The position numbers were made by a program, and so were the translations under genes. Source: Aricia agestis (taxonomy: Eukaryota > Arthropoda > Insecta > Lepidoptera > Lycaenidae). From it: a stretch of 64,000 bases of DNA. Below are positions 35,743 through 47,407 of the stretch, one piece after another. How positions within the stretch are numbered: the first letter of the stretch is position 1; every line of letters starts with the position of its first letter. The notes beneath the pieces were generated by a model that was not told where the DNA came from, did not search any database, and worked only from the letters and a program-made list of their open reading frames with translations. Where the stretch lies: contig NC_056419.1 of NCBI RefSeq assembly GCF_905147365.1, positions 2,487,501 through 2,551,500 on the forward strand, given 5' to 3'.

Positions 35743-36105
35743 CTTTTTTTTTTTTTTTAATGAAATAAGGGGGCAACCGAGCAAACGGGTCACCTGATGG
35801 AAAGCAACTTCCGTCGCCCATGGACACTCGCAGCATCAGAAGAGCTGCAGGTGCGTTGCCGGCCTTTTAAGAGGGAATAAAATAGGGGAGGGTAGGGATG
35901 GGAAGGGAAGCGAATAGGGGAGGTTTGGGAAGGGAAGCGAATAGGGGAGGGTTGGGAAGGGAATAGGGTAGGGGATTGGGCCTCCGGTAAACTCATTCAC
36001 TCGGCGAAACACAGCGCAAGCGCTGTTTCACGCCGGTTTTCTGTGAGAACGTGGTATTTCTCCGGTCGAGCCGGCCCATTCGTGCCGAAGCATGGCTCTC
36101 CCACG
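35743..36105 (-). mobile_element. SINE-like family A copy, minus strand
   Basis: T run (A tail on the minus strand), CACCTGATGGAAAGCAAC block, extended purine tract of GGGAAGGGAAGCGAATAGG units, and CCATGGCTCTCCCACG-type head. Full-length. Confidence 0.8.
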
Positions 36106-37087
36106 CGTGAGGGAAATGTAATGGGACTTTCAGGCTTTAGAAGGACGTATTGTAAAGAATAGCATATCTCACGATAAACGAATTTGCTTGGTGAAGTATC
36201 TTTTAAATTTTTTACGTCAAAATTTGCATAAAAATTTTTGAGACTTGCCTCATGGCTTGGACCAAAAGGTTTACACATTTGGCATTCGCTGTGTCATATC
36301 CTGAAAACGTTTTTGGCTATTCGTTTCGGTAGCTGCTGCCTGCTAATGACTTAAAGTTAAAGGTTTATTTATATCAGTTTTGGTTAAAGTAAAGACTAAA
36401 TCATATGTCACGTTATTATCTCTTGTCCGTATTTATGAAAGAGAAGGTATGACTTGACAACTAAACTTATCACTTGACCCAGATTACTGCAAGTAGGCTT
36501 AAGTCTGCTTAAGGTCTTAAGCATCCAGAATGATGAGTTCATCTTCATCATTAAATTTGCATTTTTACTTGAAATGACGACTTCATCATGCCAAATGATC
36601 ATTAAAGAACGGGCTTACATTTGAACAAACAATAATTTGAGTGAACCTGACAACACTTTTGCACTACATTTCTCTATCAATTATTCTCTACATAGATCGA
36701 AACATAGGCTTTCCTTTGCAGGTATAGTTCAACTCTTCCATTATAGCTTGTATCATGCTAAAGCTTCTACTTGTTTGTTATTATGCCGGAAATAATGCAA
36801 TACAGTTACACCGCACCATACACCGTCAGTGATGACGTCAGAAGCCATGCTGTGAATACAATATAGATTATAAAGTCCAGTCAGACGAAATGTTTGTGTT
36901 TTTAGACGAAGGTGGACTTAAAAGTGTGTTTTTTGTTTATATGTGTATGTTTTTGTATCAGTAGTGCCAAAATTACTGATGCAGTTTAGTTTAATAACAT
37001 TCGCAATAATATCCCAGTTCGCACTGAGTATACGAATAGCTGGTTATGCAATGCAAGTCTTCAAGTTATAATATTTGACTTTGAATT
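36106..37087. other. No gene seen
   Basis: Non-coding sequence; no element bounded. Confidence 0.5.
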
Positions 37088-37099
37088 ATTACAAAGCAT

Positions 37100-37465
37100 A
37101 ATAATAAAAGCTCCCACACCGGTTTCGGTGACGGTGGCCGGTTTCATTGAAACCAGGCCAGCTACGCAGGAGTAATTTTATAGTGCCCAAGTGTGTGCGC
37201 AGTACACAAGAGCACTCTCTGTTCCTTTACTCTCATAACCGAGTGGGACGGAAGACCGACACGACCGGCGAGAGATCAGGCGCAGGACCGGCTTTTTACA
37301 TGCCCATCCGACGCATGGATCATCTTACTTATCAGACAATCAGGTGATCAGCTTGCATTGTCCTAACCAAACTTGGAAATAATATGTTTCCAACGCGGGA
37401 ATCGAACCCACGACCTCCGAGTCAAGAGCCGCGCTCTATACCACTAGACCACGGAGGCGTTCAAA
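37100..37465 (-). mobile_element. tRNA-derived SINE with 12-bp target duplication
   Basis: The minus strand begins GCCTCCGTGGTCTAGTGGTA (A-box-like TGGTCTAGTGGT) and carries a B box GGTTCGATTCC, then a 280-bp body and a TTATTATT tail. A perfect ATTACAAAGCAT duplication lies at 37,088-37,099 and 37,466-37,477. The tRNA-like head does not close an acceptor stem (5' GCCTCCG has no partner), so it is not a functional tRNA gene. Confidence 0.85.
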
Positions 37466-38073
37466 ATTACAAAGCATGATGTCCCTATGACAACCGTATT
37501 TACATTTAGTCCATATAGTTAATACAGGGGTCTGTTATATTGAGCCCCAAACGCGTTGAAATCTTTTCTACCGGGCGATTTTTGGGACATCACTTCGTAG
37601 TTTTTGGGGCCATTTTGATATTTTAGGACATAGCTACATGAAAAGCGAATATTTTTCTTGTTCTCATTATATAAATTGTATTAAAACTTAGAAACTATAT
37701 AACATAACTTTACATTATTAATTTTCTAGCTAACCAATTGCCATTAAAACTATATTCGTATAATAGAGCAGTCTACCAACAATAAAGCCATCAGTCAGAG
37801 TTGAAAATTGAAACTCTACTCACGACGCAAAGTGGTTTGTTCGTCACCCACGCTTCCTATGTTGTTGACTTTATAACGGTTCGTTTGTCATAGGCCGTTT
37901 AAAACTTTACGATCGCTTGGTAAATTTGAAGGGGACATTATGTATCAATGACGTGCAATATCAGCCAATAAGGATTCACCGTCTGATCGCGTTCTACCGA
38001 TAACGACCCGATTGACCACTGATTTACCAATAACGTAACGTGTACTGGAACGAATTGTCATCAGCAATATTTT

Positions 38074-38248
38074 CGGACCAATACGATCTGCAAACCTGCA
38101 AGAAGAGAGCGTATTAGTTCTTAAAAGGCCGGCAACGCATCTGCAGCTCTTCTAATATTACGAGTGTCCATGGCCCACGATGGGCGACTGTAGTTGCTTT
38201 CCATAAGTTGACCCGTTTGCTCGTTTACCCCCTTATTTTATAAAAAAA
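38074..38248 (+). mobile_element. LINE 3' tail fragment
   Basis: CGGACCAATACGATCTGC start, AAGAAGAGAGCGTATTAG, then the shared SINE-A 3' block and A run, with a small duplication (CCCACGATGGGCGA). Confidence 0.6.
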
Positions 38249-38458
38249 GCGTATCTCATGCTCCTGCCCGCCCCACTTACTCCTCGCCCCACGGAGCTAA
38301 TACTAAGCTTATATTGGCTCCGTGCCTCACCCCGCCAAAGAGACCTAAACATCAAACACGTATTCCTTTTCAAGGACCTAAAATCAACAAAAAGTATTAA
38401 GAGCGATTTCGATCCGAATCTGATCTGAATCGATATTGACGGATGACATAGAGAAGTA

Positions 38459-38681
38459 CAGTGCTCCCAAAGTGATAATGCGCATAGAAGATTTCGAAAT
38501 TTTTCGGCAACGGTCGTATTTCCCGAGCGACGGTAGACGATATTGCATTTTCTAATTGCATTGCGTTTAAGATACATGTATTAGTCAAAGTTCGTCGTGA
38601 TATTCCTGTAGCTTTTGTAACACGGTCATTATTCACGGTCACTCATGCGCATTATCAATTTTACTACTAAGTAGAGTACTG
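38459..38681. mobile_element. MITE family C, intact copy
   Basis: Ends CAGTGCTCCCAAAGTGATAA and ...TACTTAGTAGTAAAATTGATAA-type (reverse complement at the right) share the inner GATAATGCGCAT. Flanked by TA at both sides, so Tc1/mariner-like. An interrupted copy is present at 63.4-63.99 kb. Confidence 0.75.
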
Positions 38682-38829
38682 TAAGGTAGCTGAAGCCGGA
38701 TTTAGTGTGTCTGTGTATTAGTTTGTGTGTATATCATAGGATTAATTCTACGTCTTCTTCGGACATATTTCATGACATATTCGGATCGCATTCAGATTCG
38801 ACGTAGTGTGAAATCGCTGTAACTCCTAA

Positions 38830-39134
38830 GTTTTTTTTTTTTTTTTTATGAGATAAGGGGGCAAACGAGCAAACGGTTCACCTGATGGAAAGCAACTTCC
38901 GTCGCCCATGGACACTCGCAGCATCAGAAGAGCTGCAGGTGCGTTGCCGGCCTTTTAAGAGGGAATAGGGAAGGGTAGGGATGGGAAGGGAAGGGAATAG
39001 GGGAATGGGCCTCCGGTAAACTCACTCACTTGGCGAAACACAGCGCAAGCGCTGTTTCACGCCGGTTTTTTGTGAGAACGTGGTATTTCTCCGGTCGAGC
39101 CGGCCCATTCGTGCCGAAGCATGGCTCTCCCACG
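38830..39134 (-). mobile_element. SINE-like family A copy, minus strand
   Basis: Full-length with a short purine tract; T run at 38,831-38,846 and a CTCTCCCACG end. Confidence 0.8.
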
Positions 39135-39378
39135 TATAAATATAAGTACTTGATCAAGTCCTATAAAAAGTGACATTAGAAGCATTGAAACTTTAGAATG
39201 CGGTTATATAATTCTAATGCCTAAGTCCTAGAACATAACTATGCCCTGTACAACATGCAAAGGTTCGGCTTAATGTATGTAAAATATTCTAAGAATGCTT
39301 CTCGTTTAGAAGGTCGCTAGTTTATATTGAAAGGATAATACAAGGTTGTAATCTTTGTACTGGCGCGTAATATTATTT

Positions 39379-39819
39379 AAGGATGGGCACTCAATTGCGA
39401 TCGATCGTTTCGATCCATCGCATATGAATTGCGTTTTGTGGGGTTTTTTTATTCGAATTTTTATTATCTTTCTAAGAAATAAGTGCCTCAATTCTAGGCT
39501 TTTAATACGGCATTGAGGTAGCTTCGTTCCTAGATTGCTTTAGTCCGCTTTTTATCAAACTACAAATTGGCATTCATTTCTAATATTAAGTCAAAACAAC
39601 AACGCGTTTTGATGGTCAAAAGTCAGAACATCAAAAGCTTATTTGGCGTTTCTTTGTATACTGAGGTTACTATTTTGCTGTTTTATAGGAAACTGACTGG
39701 ATCAAAAAAGAATGAGGCTGCAAAAACATTGCGGCCTCATTCAAAGTACACTTTATATATAATATTAGCGTAGTTTGCGCTAGATCGAAACGATAGATCG
39801 CGAATGAGTGGCCGCCCTA
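39379..39819. mobile_element. MITE with ATCGATCG-rich termini
   Basis: Left AAGGATGGGCACTCAATTGC continuing to GATCGATCGTTTCGATC; right GATCGAAACGATAGATCGCG continuing to GAGTGGCCGCCCTAA. Imperfect inverted repeats of about 37 bp. Non-coding; the ORF inside (39,567-39,773) is chance. Confidence 0.75.
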
Positions 39820-40006
39820 AAGGATGCTGCATAATTGTTATCTTGGCTTTGTTAAATGTTTATTTAGCCTCATATTTTTTATCATTATCTTATATGACTA
39901 AGATGTATCTTTGCGCAAGATAAAAGTAGTTTTGTAATTTAAGTGAGTCTTAAGAAATTCTTGAGTTACGACTAAAGGTAGTCTTTTCTTAGCTTCAATT
40001 ATGACA

Positions 40007-40320
40007 TCTTATATATAAAATTCTCGTGTCACAATGTTAGGCCGCGTACTCCTCCGAAACGGCTTTACTGATTTTAACCAAATTTTATATGCATATTCAG
40101 TGGGTCTGAGAATCGGCTACTGGGTACTTTTAATATTGATAAGTGCGTTTGTTGAATAAATAATAGTAAATTATTACAACTCGAGACTGACGGCGACCAT
40201 TGTTTGTGCGACAGGATAGCGATGGACGTTGCCATGGTGACATACTTATTTAGTCACTTCAATAAAATAATACGGGCGAAATACTTTATATGGCAAAGAA
40301 ACCTTTGCCGGGACAGCTAG
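40007..40320 (+). mobile_element. Non-autonomous Helitron, 314 bp
   Basis: Starts TCTTATATATAAAATTCTCG right after an A. It carries a hairpin GGCAAAG-AAAC-CTTTGCC at 40,292-40,309 and ends GGGACAGCTAG. Start TC, end hairpin + CTAG, and no target duplication all fit Helitrons. Confidence 0.75.
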
Positions 40321-40396
40321 ACGTAATAATATCTAAGTATTGTTTCTGATAAAAGGTACGCATAGCAATTTATTCCTAGTTATTCTTTATCTTTAT

Positions 40397-40733
40397 ACGT
40401 GGGAGAGCCATGCTTCGGCACGAATGGGCCGGCTCGACCGGAGAAATACCACGTTCTCACAGAAAACCGGCGTGAAACAGCGCTTGCGCTGTGTTTCGCC
40501 GAGTGAGTGAGTTTACCGGAGGCCCAATCCCCTACCCTATTCCCTTTCCTACCCTCCCCTATTCCCTTCCCTTCCCATCCCTACCCTCCCCTATTACCCT
40601 ATTCCCTATCCAAAGGCCGGCAACGCACCTGCAGCTCTTCTGATGCTGCGAGTGTCCATGGGCGACGGAAGTTGCTTTCCATCAGGTGACCCGTTTGCTC
40701 GTTTGCCCCTTATTTCATTAAAAAAAAAAAAAA
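40397..40733 (+). mobile_element. SINE-like family A copy
   Basis: Full-length, with the longest regular pyrimidine tract (CCCTATTCCCTTTCCTACC units) and a 15-A tail. Confidence 0.85.
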
Positions 40734-41095
40734 CATTATGTTACCTACTGCATTTTCGTATGTTATAATATTATGTCCTGGGTAGTGGGTACAAGACAGG
40801 TACAAGTAGGTATTGTGCATGATGGTAATTCCTAAATTTAGACATTACATACGTAGCGTTTTGTGTAAGTTACAATAAAGTGAATTTTAATTTTGCTCTG
40901 GTAGATACCTAAACTATTATTCGCTATTTAATGTTAAACTGGAAACATTAAGTTACCAATATTTATTTATGCTTTGTAATAATAATTGTTCATGAAATGA
41001 GAATTAGAATTGGAAGAAAACAACGTACAAAACCCTGCTTCTCTTTTCTTTTAGTATTTTCTTTTAGTTTGTGTATAATAATTAATACCTATCAG

Positions 41096-41356
41096 CCTGC
41101 CTAGCATACGCCAACGAGATATCTCACTCTCGATATAATTAAAAACTACTCTTCTCATAGTGTCTAAATATTGACATTATTTCGACAAAACTCTATGAAA
41201 ATGTGTTATTTCAATGATAGATCTACGCGAGAAAAAATGTTTGTTATGCTAGGGTCAATAGAGATGAAGAGACAAACCATCAAACATCGAGAAAACATGT
41301 GAGAGAGTGTGAGATATAGTGAGAGTGAGATATCTCGTTGGCGTATGCTAGGCAGG
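41096..41356. mobile_element. MITE with perfect 36-bp inverted repeats
   Basis: CCTGCCTAGCATACGCCAAC... continuing to GAGATATCTCACTCTC, mirrored exactly at the right end (...GTTGGCGTATGCTAGGCAGG). 261 bp, non-coding. CAG flanks both ends and may be a target duplication. Confidence 0.9.
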
Positions 41357-41987
41357 CAGGAGAATTATTTGTAGTCAGTATACATAAACTAGAAGAAACC
41401 GCTTACAGTATTTACTTTGTTTTACAAATCCCTGAAGCCAAACAAAACGAACCGATATAGTTTTCAAGATCAACGTGTGCTCTACATACAGTTCCGCTGT
41501 TCCGGCTTAGTCGGCGTACGATGAAACGCGGCTTCGCTCAATTAATTGTTATTTATTACTTGATTACTCGTTATTTAACAAGCAATTAGATGGGTAAAGT
41601 TTGCAGTGAGTAAACAGTACTATGGAATAAATTAACAAAAGACTTATTGCTAACTAATGATGTCCTCAACTTGCGTTTATCTCCCGAGAACCGTAACATT
41701 TTCCAGGATAAAAAGTATGTCCTTTCCCGGGATTCAAAGTCTCTCCATACTTTTCACCAAAATCGGTTCAGAGGTTTGGGCGTAACAGACAGACACATAG
41801 GCATTTTCGCAATTATATTATTACTAGTTGATGCCCGCAACTCCGTTGCGACAAAATTCGTTTGTCACCCGGGAACCGTGCATTTGTCCAGGATAAATGT
41901 GCCGGTTGGTAGCGGGCGACATGAAGCAACCGCATACGGACAACGTGTCGTCGCGACACTACTGGTTTCTATGTATTTCTATGAAAT

Positions 41988-42575
41988 CTCACAGAAAACC
42001 GGCGTGAAACAGCGCTTGTGCTGTGTTTCGCCGAGTGAGTGAGTTTACCGGAGGCCCAATACCCTACCCTATTCCCTTCCCTACCCTCCCCTAATCCCTT
42101 CCGTTCCCATCCCTACCCTCCCCTATTCCCTCTTAAAAGGCCGGCAATGCACCTGCGGCTCTTCTGATGTTGCGAGTGTCCATGGGCGACGGAAGTTGTT
42201 TTCCATCAGGTGACCCGTTTGCTCGTTTGCCCCCTTATCTATAATATAAAAATGAGTCGCTGAATGTGTTGCTAAGCGCAAAACTCGAGAACGGTTGGAC
42301 CGATTTCGCTAATTATTTTTTTTAAATATTCCTTGAAGTACGAGGATGGTTCTTACGGAGAGAAAAATTCTAAAAAAAAATTTTAATTTCCTGAAAAAGT
42401 CTAAAAACAACACTTTTATATTATATAAAATGGATTTTCAATTGTGTTAGTAACGCTAAAACTCGAAAACGGCTGAACGGATTGGGCTAATTTTAGTCTT
42501 AAAATATTCGTAGATGTCCAGGGAAGGTTTTAAAGTGACACGAAGTTCACCGGGACAGCTAGTTTCATAAAAAAA
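41988..42575 (+). mobile_element. SINE-like family A copy, 5'-truncated, split by a Helitron
   Basis: Runs from CTCACAGAAAACCGGCG to CCCCCTTA (42,237), is interrupted, and resumes as TTTCATAAAAAAA at 42,563. Joining the two flanks gives the standard SINE tail. Confidence 0.85.
42238..42562 (+). mobile_element. Non-autonomous Helitron nested in a SINE, 325 bp
   Basis: Starts TCTATAATATAAAAATGAG and ends CCGGGACAGCTAG. The host SINE reads ...CCCCTTA before it and TTTCATAAAA after it, so insertion was between A and T with no duplication, exactly the Helitron rule. Non-coding. Both boundaries are defined by comparison with eleven other SINE copies and fragments in the window. Confidence 0.9.
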
Positions 42576-42888
42576 TACCCTATAGCGACACATTCATAGA
42601 AATACATAGAAGTGACGTGTCGCAACGACACGTGGTCTGCTGTAACTTCATGTGGCCGGCTTCCAACTTGTACCTTAAAAGTATTTGTGTGATTTCCCGG
42701 GAATCAAAGTAAATCCATACCAAATTTCAGCAAAATCGGTTCAGCGGTTTGGGCGTGAATAGGTAAGTAACACACAGACACATTTTTGCATTTATTAATT
42801 TTATTTTGGATTTCATTAAGTGGTCGGACAAAGCATAATTAGTGAACTTATTTGATGACTCACTTTAAAGTTGGTTAGGTTGGTTAGG

Positions 42889-43018
42889 CACTGAGAGTGG
42901 AACGTTAATGACTTAAATGTAATTAATTCAAAATTTTGACATAAGCCCCATACATTATCTGTCAAACTCCTCATTAAATTTAAGGTTAATCATAATTTAT
43001 TGTCTCTGAGTATGGCGG
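42889..43018 (+). repeat. MITE family B copy
   Basis: CACTGAGAGTGGAACG left side, GACATAAGCCCCATAC...CTGTCAAACTCC core, GTCTCTGAGTATGGCGG right side. Confidence 0.65.
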
Positions 43019-43855
43019 AAAGTTACCGACTTTAGTTTACCTATACTTCTACCAAATTTGAAAAGAAAGAGGTCAAAATATGTTTTCAACAGATCTCGAA
43101 AGTTTTTGTCAATGCTCGTAGGCAGTTCTAAAAGTAGGTAATGCCTTTAGGTACCAATTAAAAAACTAGTTCACATCTAAGTATATAACAAGTCTATATT
43201 AGTAACTATAGTAGGTGGATTACCGACCAAAGATAGCATGCGAGCCCACGCGTATCACGTTTTTATACTTTAGTCGACGTGAGGTTACGTAGAACGCACG
43301 TAGTCGGAACGTTAAAGTCACGTTAATATCACGTTAAATATTGTGTATTTCTATGTAAATGCGGAATCTGCAATTGTGCTATCTCTATGGATAGAGATGG
43401 ATCACAATTATTAATGATAATTGATATCCAAAGATGAACGTCTTACAGGTGAGTGTGCTGAGTACTGAGTATGAGTTTGTATCAGTACTAGCCGTGAAGA
43501 AGTTAACTAAAATCTGTGTTTAATGTTAAATTTATTCGAAACCATACATATCGTTGTGAGCTTCTTCAGAGAGAGTACCTATATGACGCAAACTTCACTT
43601 AGTGTCTGTCGTAACACCAATACAAACACTTTTGAGTTTTTATTCAACATCTTTGTGAGATGGTATTTAATATTTATGCCTGCCCGATGTCTTTGCGAGT
43701 AATGTTTTTGAGTTCCAATAGAATCGAGGCGCTTAGCGAGATCAGACAAAAAAACGATACTACTGGCAACGCATCTCTAGTGTTTACCGGTGTCTAGTGA
43801 CTCGTCTGACGAAATTTTATAGGACATATGACTCAAGTACTTTTTATTTCCCCAG
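43019..43855. other. Intron; no element bounded
   Basis: A short block GAGGCGCTTAGCGAGATCAG near 43,725 resembles one near 55,430, suggesting another dispersed repeat. Confidence 0.4.
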
Positions 43856-44227
43856 GGTGCTAGGGACAACCTAACAGACTCGGATTCGGGATGCGTTTCC
43901 CCCGGCTCTCGCATCAAGGACTCCGCTTCGCCCGAACTCAAACGGATGGACTCCGGGTACAAATCCCCCCATCCAGGCAGCCCCTGCAACCGACGGAAGC
44001 ATGACGACTTCAAGGAGGACTTCGCTAAAGCCCAGGTCCTCGCGGACATCTTGGACAGCTCGGAGACCAGTGATTCCCTGAAGAGCAATCCAGTGAAGGA
44101 TCATATAGAGCAGATGATTCTGACGGCGGCGTCAGCGGAGGACAGGAGCTGCCTGGAGCAGGTCCTGATGCTGCTGTACAACTACCAGGCGTTCAGCAGC
44201 TCCATCAGCGAGGATGAATGCTATCAG
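43856..44227 (+). CDS. Coiled-coil gene exon (124 codons)
   Basis: Follows TTTATTTCCCCAG and precedes GTAAGG; phase 0. The N-terminal half is Ser/Pro-rich with DSDSGCVSPGS and RMDSGYKSPHPGSP, likely phosphorylation sites. The C-terminal half is helical (DDFKEDFAKAQVLADIL, HIEQMILTAASAEDRSCLEQ). Confidence 0.85.
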
Positions 44228-45031
44228 GTAAGGAACTATATCGAGTTCCTAGCTTATATTCCCAAGCTTTAGTTTCCAACTACTTTAGTAATCGTCATCA
44301 TTGTTCCGAGGAGGAAATGTATTCCCGAAAGCCATTGAGATCGTCGTAATCGATGATATTGTACTTATACAGATATGTTACGTCCATACTATTTTCCGGC
44401 TTAAATCTCTTCTGAACAATTTTCAAATTCGAAATTGCAGACATTGACAAATTTGACAGATGAGTGAAACAAAAGATACGAAAAACCATTTACGTAAAAG
44501 AGACAGTTTTATTTTGAAACGTCGAATCGTATCGCTGTCTCTTTCTTCGCCTGAGCTATGACGAAAATTCGATTTTTTCCAGATTGTTCGAAAAAATAAT
44601 TGAAAATGTAAATAATCGAGTAATTTATTGCAATCAAGACATGTGGTAAGAGATTCCATGTGTTTTGTTTACTTTCGAGTCATAATTGGTACATCTTCGA
44701 TACACGCACGACGTCATTTTCAATTTATTTAGGTAAGACAAGACGCAGCACATTCGTGACTGCGCTCGATGCAGACTAAACAACAGACGGCCCAATTGGG
44801 CCGTATTTGAAGCTTCACAACGCGCGCGGTAGTAACATATCTGGTTTGAGTATTTCATCATTGGTCGTAATACTAAAAAGGCAAATTATATTACTATTAG
44901 GAAGAAAAAAAAAGAAAATAAATGACACAAATGACCTGACAGTAAATTCTGACACAACTACTTTAGATTTTGGTCACAATAAGATTTTGGTAAATAAATA
45001 ATTATTCATTTTAAATTTTCAATATTTTCAG

Positions 45032-45541
45032 GCAAAACCACAAAGGATAAGCGATCTCAGGCTAAAATCAGACGTAGATATACAATCGCACAAACACAAG
45101 GCAATCGCAACGGTAACACCGTACCAACAGAAAGGCTTTAAATCTGAATCAGTTGAAAGTCTCTGTGAGGAGCGAAAACCGAGCAATATTCTACAGGAGA
45201 GTGGTATATTCGAAGGTGACGAAACGGACTCTAAATACACACAGACAGAACTAAACGACAGTTTCGAGTATACCGGAGAATTAAACACAGAAATCCAACG
45301 ACTGAATAGTATAAGAGAAAAATTAGAGAAGCAAGGAGTTAGAAATAGAACTCTGAAGGAGGACGGAGATAGTTTAGAATGTAAATGTGTAAAATTGGGT
45401 AAGAAACACAAACAGTATTACGAGAGGAGGCTAAAGTTTTTGGAAGGGAAGATATCGATCTACGAAGCGGCACAGGACGTGAAAGAAGCTAAGCTAGCGC
45501 AGAGGCTACAGAAGGAGTTCTTATTAGAAAATCGAATACAA
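45032..45541 (+). CDS. Coiled-coil gene exon (170 codons)
   Basis: Follows AATATTTTCAG and precedes GTACGT; phase 0. Begins AKPQRISDLRLKSD, mid-part acidic with a CKCVKLGKKHKQYYERR segment, ends in coiled coil (LEGKISIYEAAQDVKEAKLA). Confidence 0.85.
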
Positions 45542-45685
45542 GTACGTATTGGTTTGTCACTAGATTTTAGTATCGGTGCTATTATAGAACTACCTTCACA
45601 AGTCACAACTTTATTTAATGCTATCCGAACTATTTTGAATTTTGAATTCAATTTTCGATTCTAACAAGCTCTAATACTTTTTCAG

Positions 45686-45792
45686 GAACTAGAATCTCAA
45701 TTAGCTGACCTCCAGGATAAGTACGATAGGCTAGAAGAAGATTGTTGTGAGCTTGAAGAAATTGAAAACGACACTCGTCTACATTGGCAACA
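45686..45792 (+). CDS. Coiled-coil gene exon (35 codons + 2 nt)
   Basis: Follows TTTTTCAG; ends before GTAAGT. Encodes ELESQLADLQDKYDRLEEDC; the split Gln codon (CA+A) is completed by the next exon. Confidence 0.85.
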
Positions 45793-46132
45793 GTAAGTAC
45801 TATTTTAGTAGCATCATTGTTCACCATACTTACTTTATTAAACATCTGATTGAATGTTGCTTTTGGTGTACCTAAATCGTCATATACCTTTTAAGTACCA
45901 TGTGGTACTTCAAAGGTAGAGTAGATATTCTACCATGATTTATTGTGACGATAATATTTTTTGTTTTATTTACGATATTTGAAACTATTAAATATATTAT
46001 ATTATTGACTGAAGAATAGTATGTTTTATAAAGTAAATTGATAATGATTAAGTAAGCCTTATACCACAAGTACTCAATAAAAACAATAATGATAATAATG
46101 CAAATATTAATAAGTCAACTAATAATTTGCAG

Positions 46133-46265
46133 ACTGGAAATGGATTACGAGCTGTGTTCGGCGCAGTTAAGAGATATGACGGAGCAGAGGGAATGTTCGA
46201 GGGCGCACGCAGAAAGACTCATGGAAGACTTGTCGAATAGGGAGTGTGTGATGAAGGCAAAAGAG
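46133..46265 (+). CDS. Coiled-coil gene exon
   Basis: Follows AATTTGCAG, completes the split codon, then 44 codons (LEMDYELCSAQLRDMTEQRE) before GTGAGT. Confidence 0.85.
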
Positions 46266-46593
46266 GTGAGTTTAAACAGATAAAATTGTTTAAAATAATA
46301 TAAACGGAAACATAACCGACTTAAAACTTTGAACTTTGAGAATCCTCATCCTCTTTTGAAGTCGGTTAAAAAGTTACTTATTCTAGTAATATAGTAACTT
46401 AAAATAAACAAGTGCGTAAAAAACAAAATATTATAATACTTGATATTCCAGCTAATAACATAAAACTTGCAAGTTTAAGTTGTTTTATTGAGTAGTGGCT
46501 CAAGCAAACTTTAGTAGTCTTGCTATCTGTGCATAAAGTAAATGGTAAATTATTTAGGTATTTACTTACCATCAAAAACAATTATTTTTTCAG

Positions 46594-46698
46594 AATGAAC
46601 TGTTATCTCGAGTAGATCAGTTGGAGAAGGCGGTTCCAGCGCTTATACTTTGGAACGTTCTGCGCACAGTTAAAGCCGATGTGCCTTCGTCGTGTCAG
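46594..46698 (+). CDS. Coiled-coil gene exon (35 codons)
   Basis: Follows ATTTTTTCAG, precedes GTAATT. NELLSRVDQLEKAVPALILW then RTVKADVPSSCQ; hydrophobic break in the coil. Confidence 0.8.
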
Positions 46699-46916
46699 GT
46701 AATTATTGCCTAGTTTGCAGCTACAACTTACAAATCTGCGTTTATTTATTTTATTTTATGATTTCAATTTTCAAATAACTTCAAACTGTTTTCTATACAC
46801 ATAAGCCAACTTTAAATTTTATTTTCCTCGCTCTTTTCAGATGTATTTCTAAAATTTAGATTGTATTTATTACTTACAAAGTCAGACTTATTTATATTTT
46901 CATTAATGTATTTCAG

Positions 46917-47032
46917 TATGCAATCGTCAACCACACGGATAAATACTCTAAGCGACCACAAAAGTCCTGCGCTCTGATACCCTATACCTCTCCCAAAGAT
47001 GTCACACACGATTTACAGCAACAGGTTACTAA
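46917..47032 (+). CDS. Coiled-coil gene exon (38 codons + 2 nt)
   Basis: Follows ATGTATTTCAG, precedes GTAAGT. Non-coiled linker YAIVNHTDKYSKRPQKSC; the Lys codon AA+G is split with the next exon. Confidence 0.8.
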
Positions 47033-47196
47033 GTAAGTATGTCACAAGGACGCACAATAAATAGCGGATATTTTGCTGATCAAATAAAAATAGAGAATTT
47101 GGAAATTACTTTTACAAATAAAATATAACAAGATTAATAAAATGGAATAAATTTAGATAAGCTTTAGTAAAACATTGTATTCCATTAAAATTCTAG

Positions 47197-47407
47197 GTTA
47201 TTAACAGAGAAAAGAGAAATAGAAGAACACACGGAAGAAATTAAGAAAAAGCTAGAGAAGAGGATCAGGGAGCTAGAAGAAGAACTAGATGTAGCGAAAC
47301 GGCAGATTACTGTAACCATTGGAGGTGCAGAAGTGAAGAAAGATAGAATAGAAGAGCAGATAGTTGATTTGGAACAGCAGATAAGAAAAGAAAAGGAGAA
47401 AGAAGAG
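47197..47407 (+). CDS. Coiled-coil gene exon (70 codons + 1 nt)
   Basis: Follows AAATTCTAG, precedes GTATTT. Strong coiled coil rich in Glu and Lys (LEKRIRELEEELDVAKRQIT). Confidence 0.85.

Larger units (their letters stand above)
41905..42662. mobile_element. Palindromic MITE interrupted by nested insertions
   Basis: The left arm (41,905-41,983, GACATGAAGCAACCGC ... TTTCTATGTATTTCTATGAA) and right arm (42,593-42,662, TTCATAGAAATACATAGAA ... AACTTCATGTGGCC) are inverted copies. They are separated by a SINE that is itself split by a Helitron. Confidence 0.7.

Noticed and set aside
37389..37460. tRNA gene on the minus strand
   Set aside because: The D-arm-like and T-arm sequences are present, but the acceptor stem cannot pair and it continues into a 360-bp SINE body with a target duplication.
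43946..44272. Stand-alone 108-codon gene
   Set aside because: The open frame starts upstream after a splice acceptor and ends at a donor; it is an exon of the coiled-coil gene.
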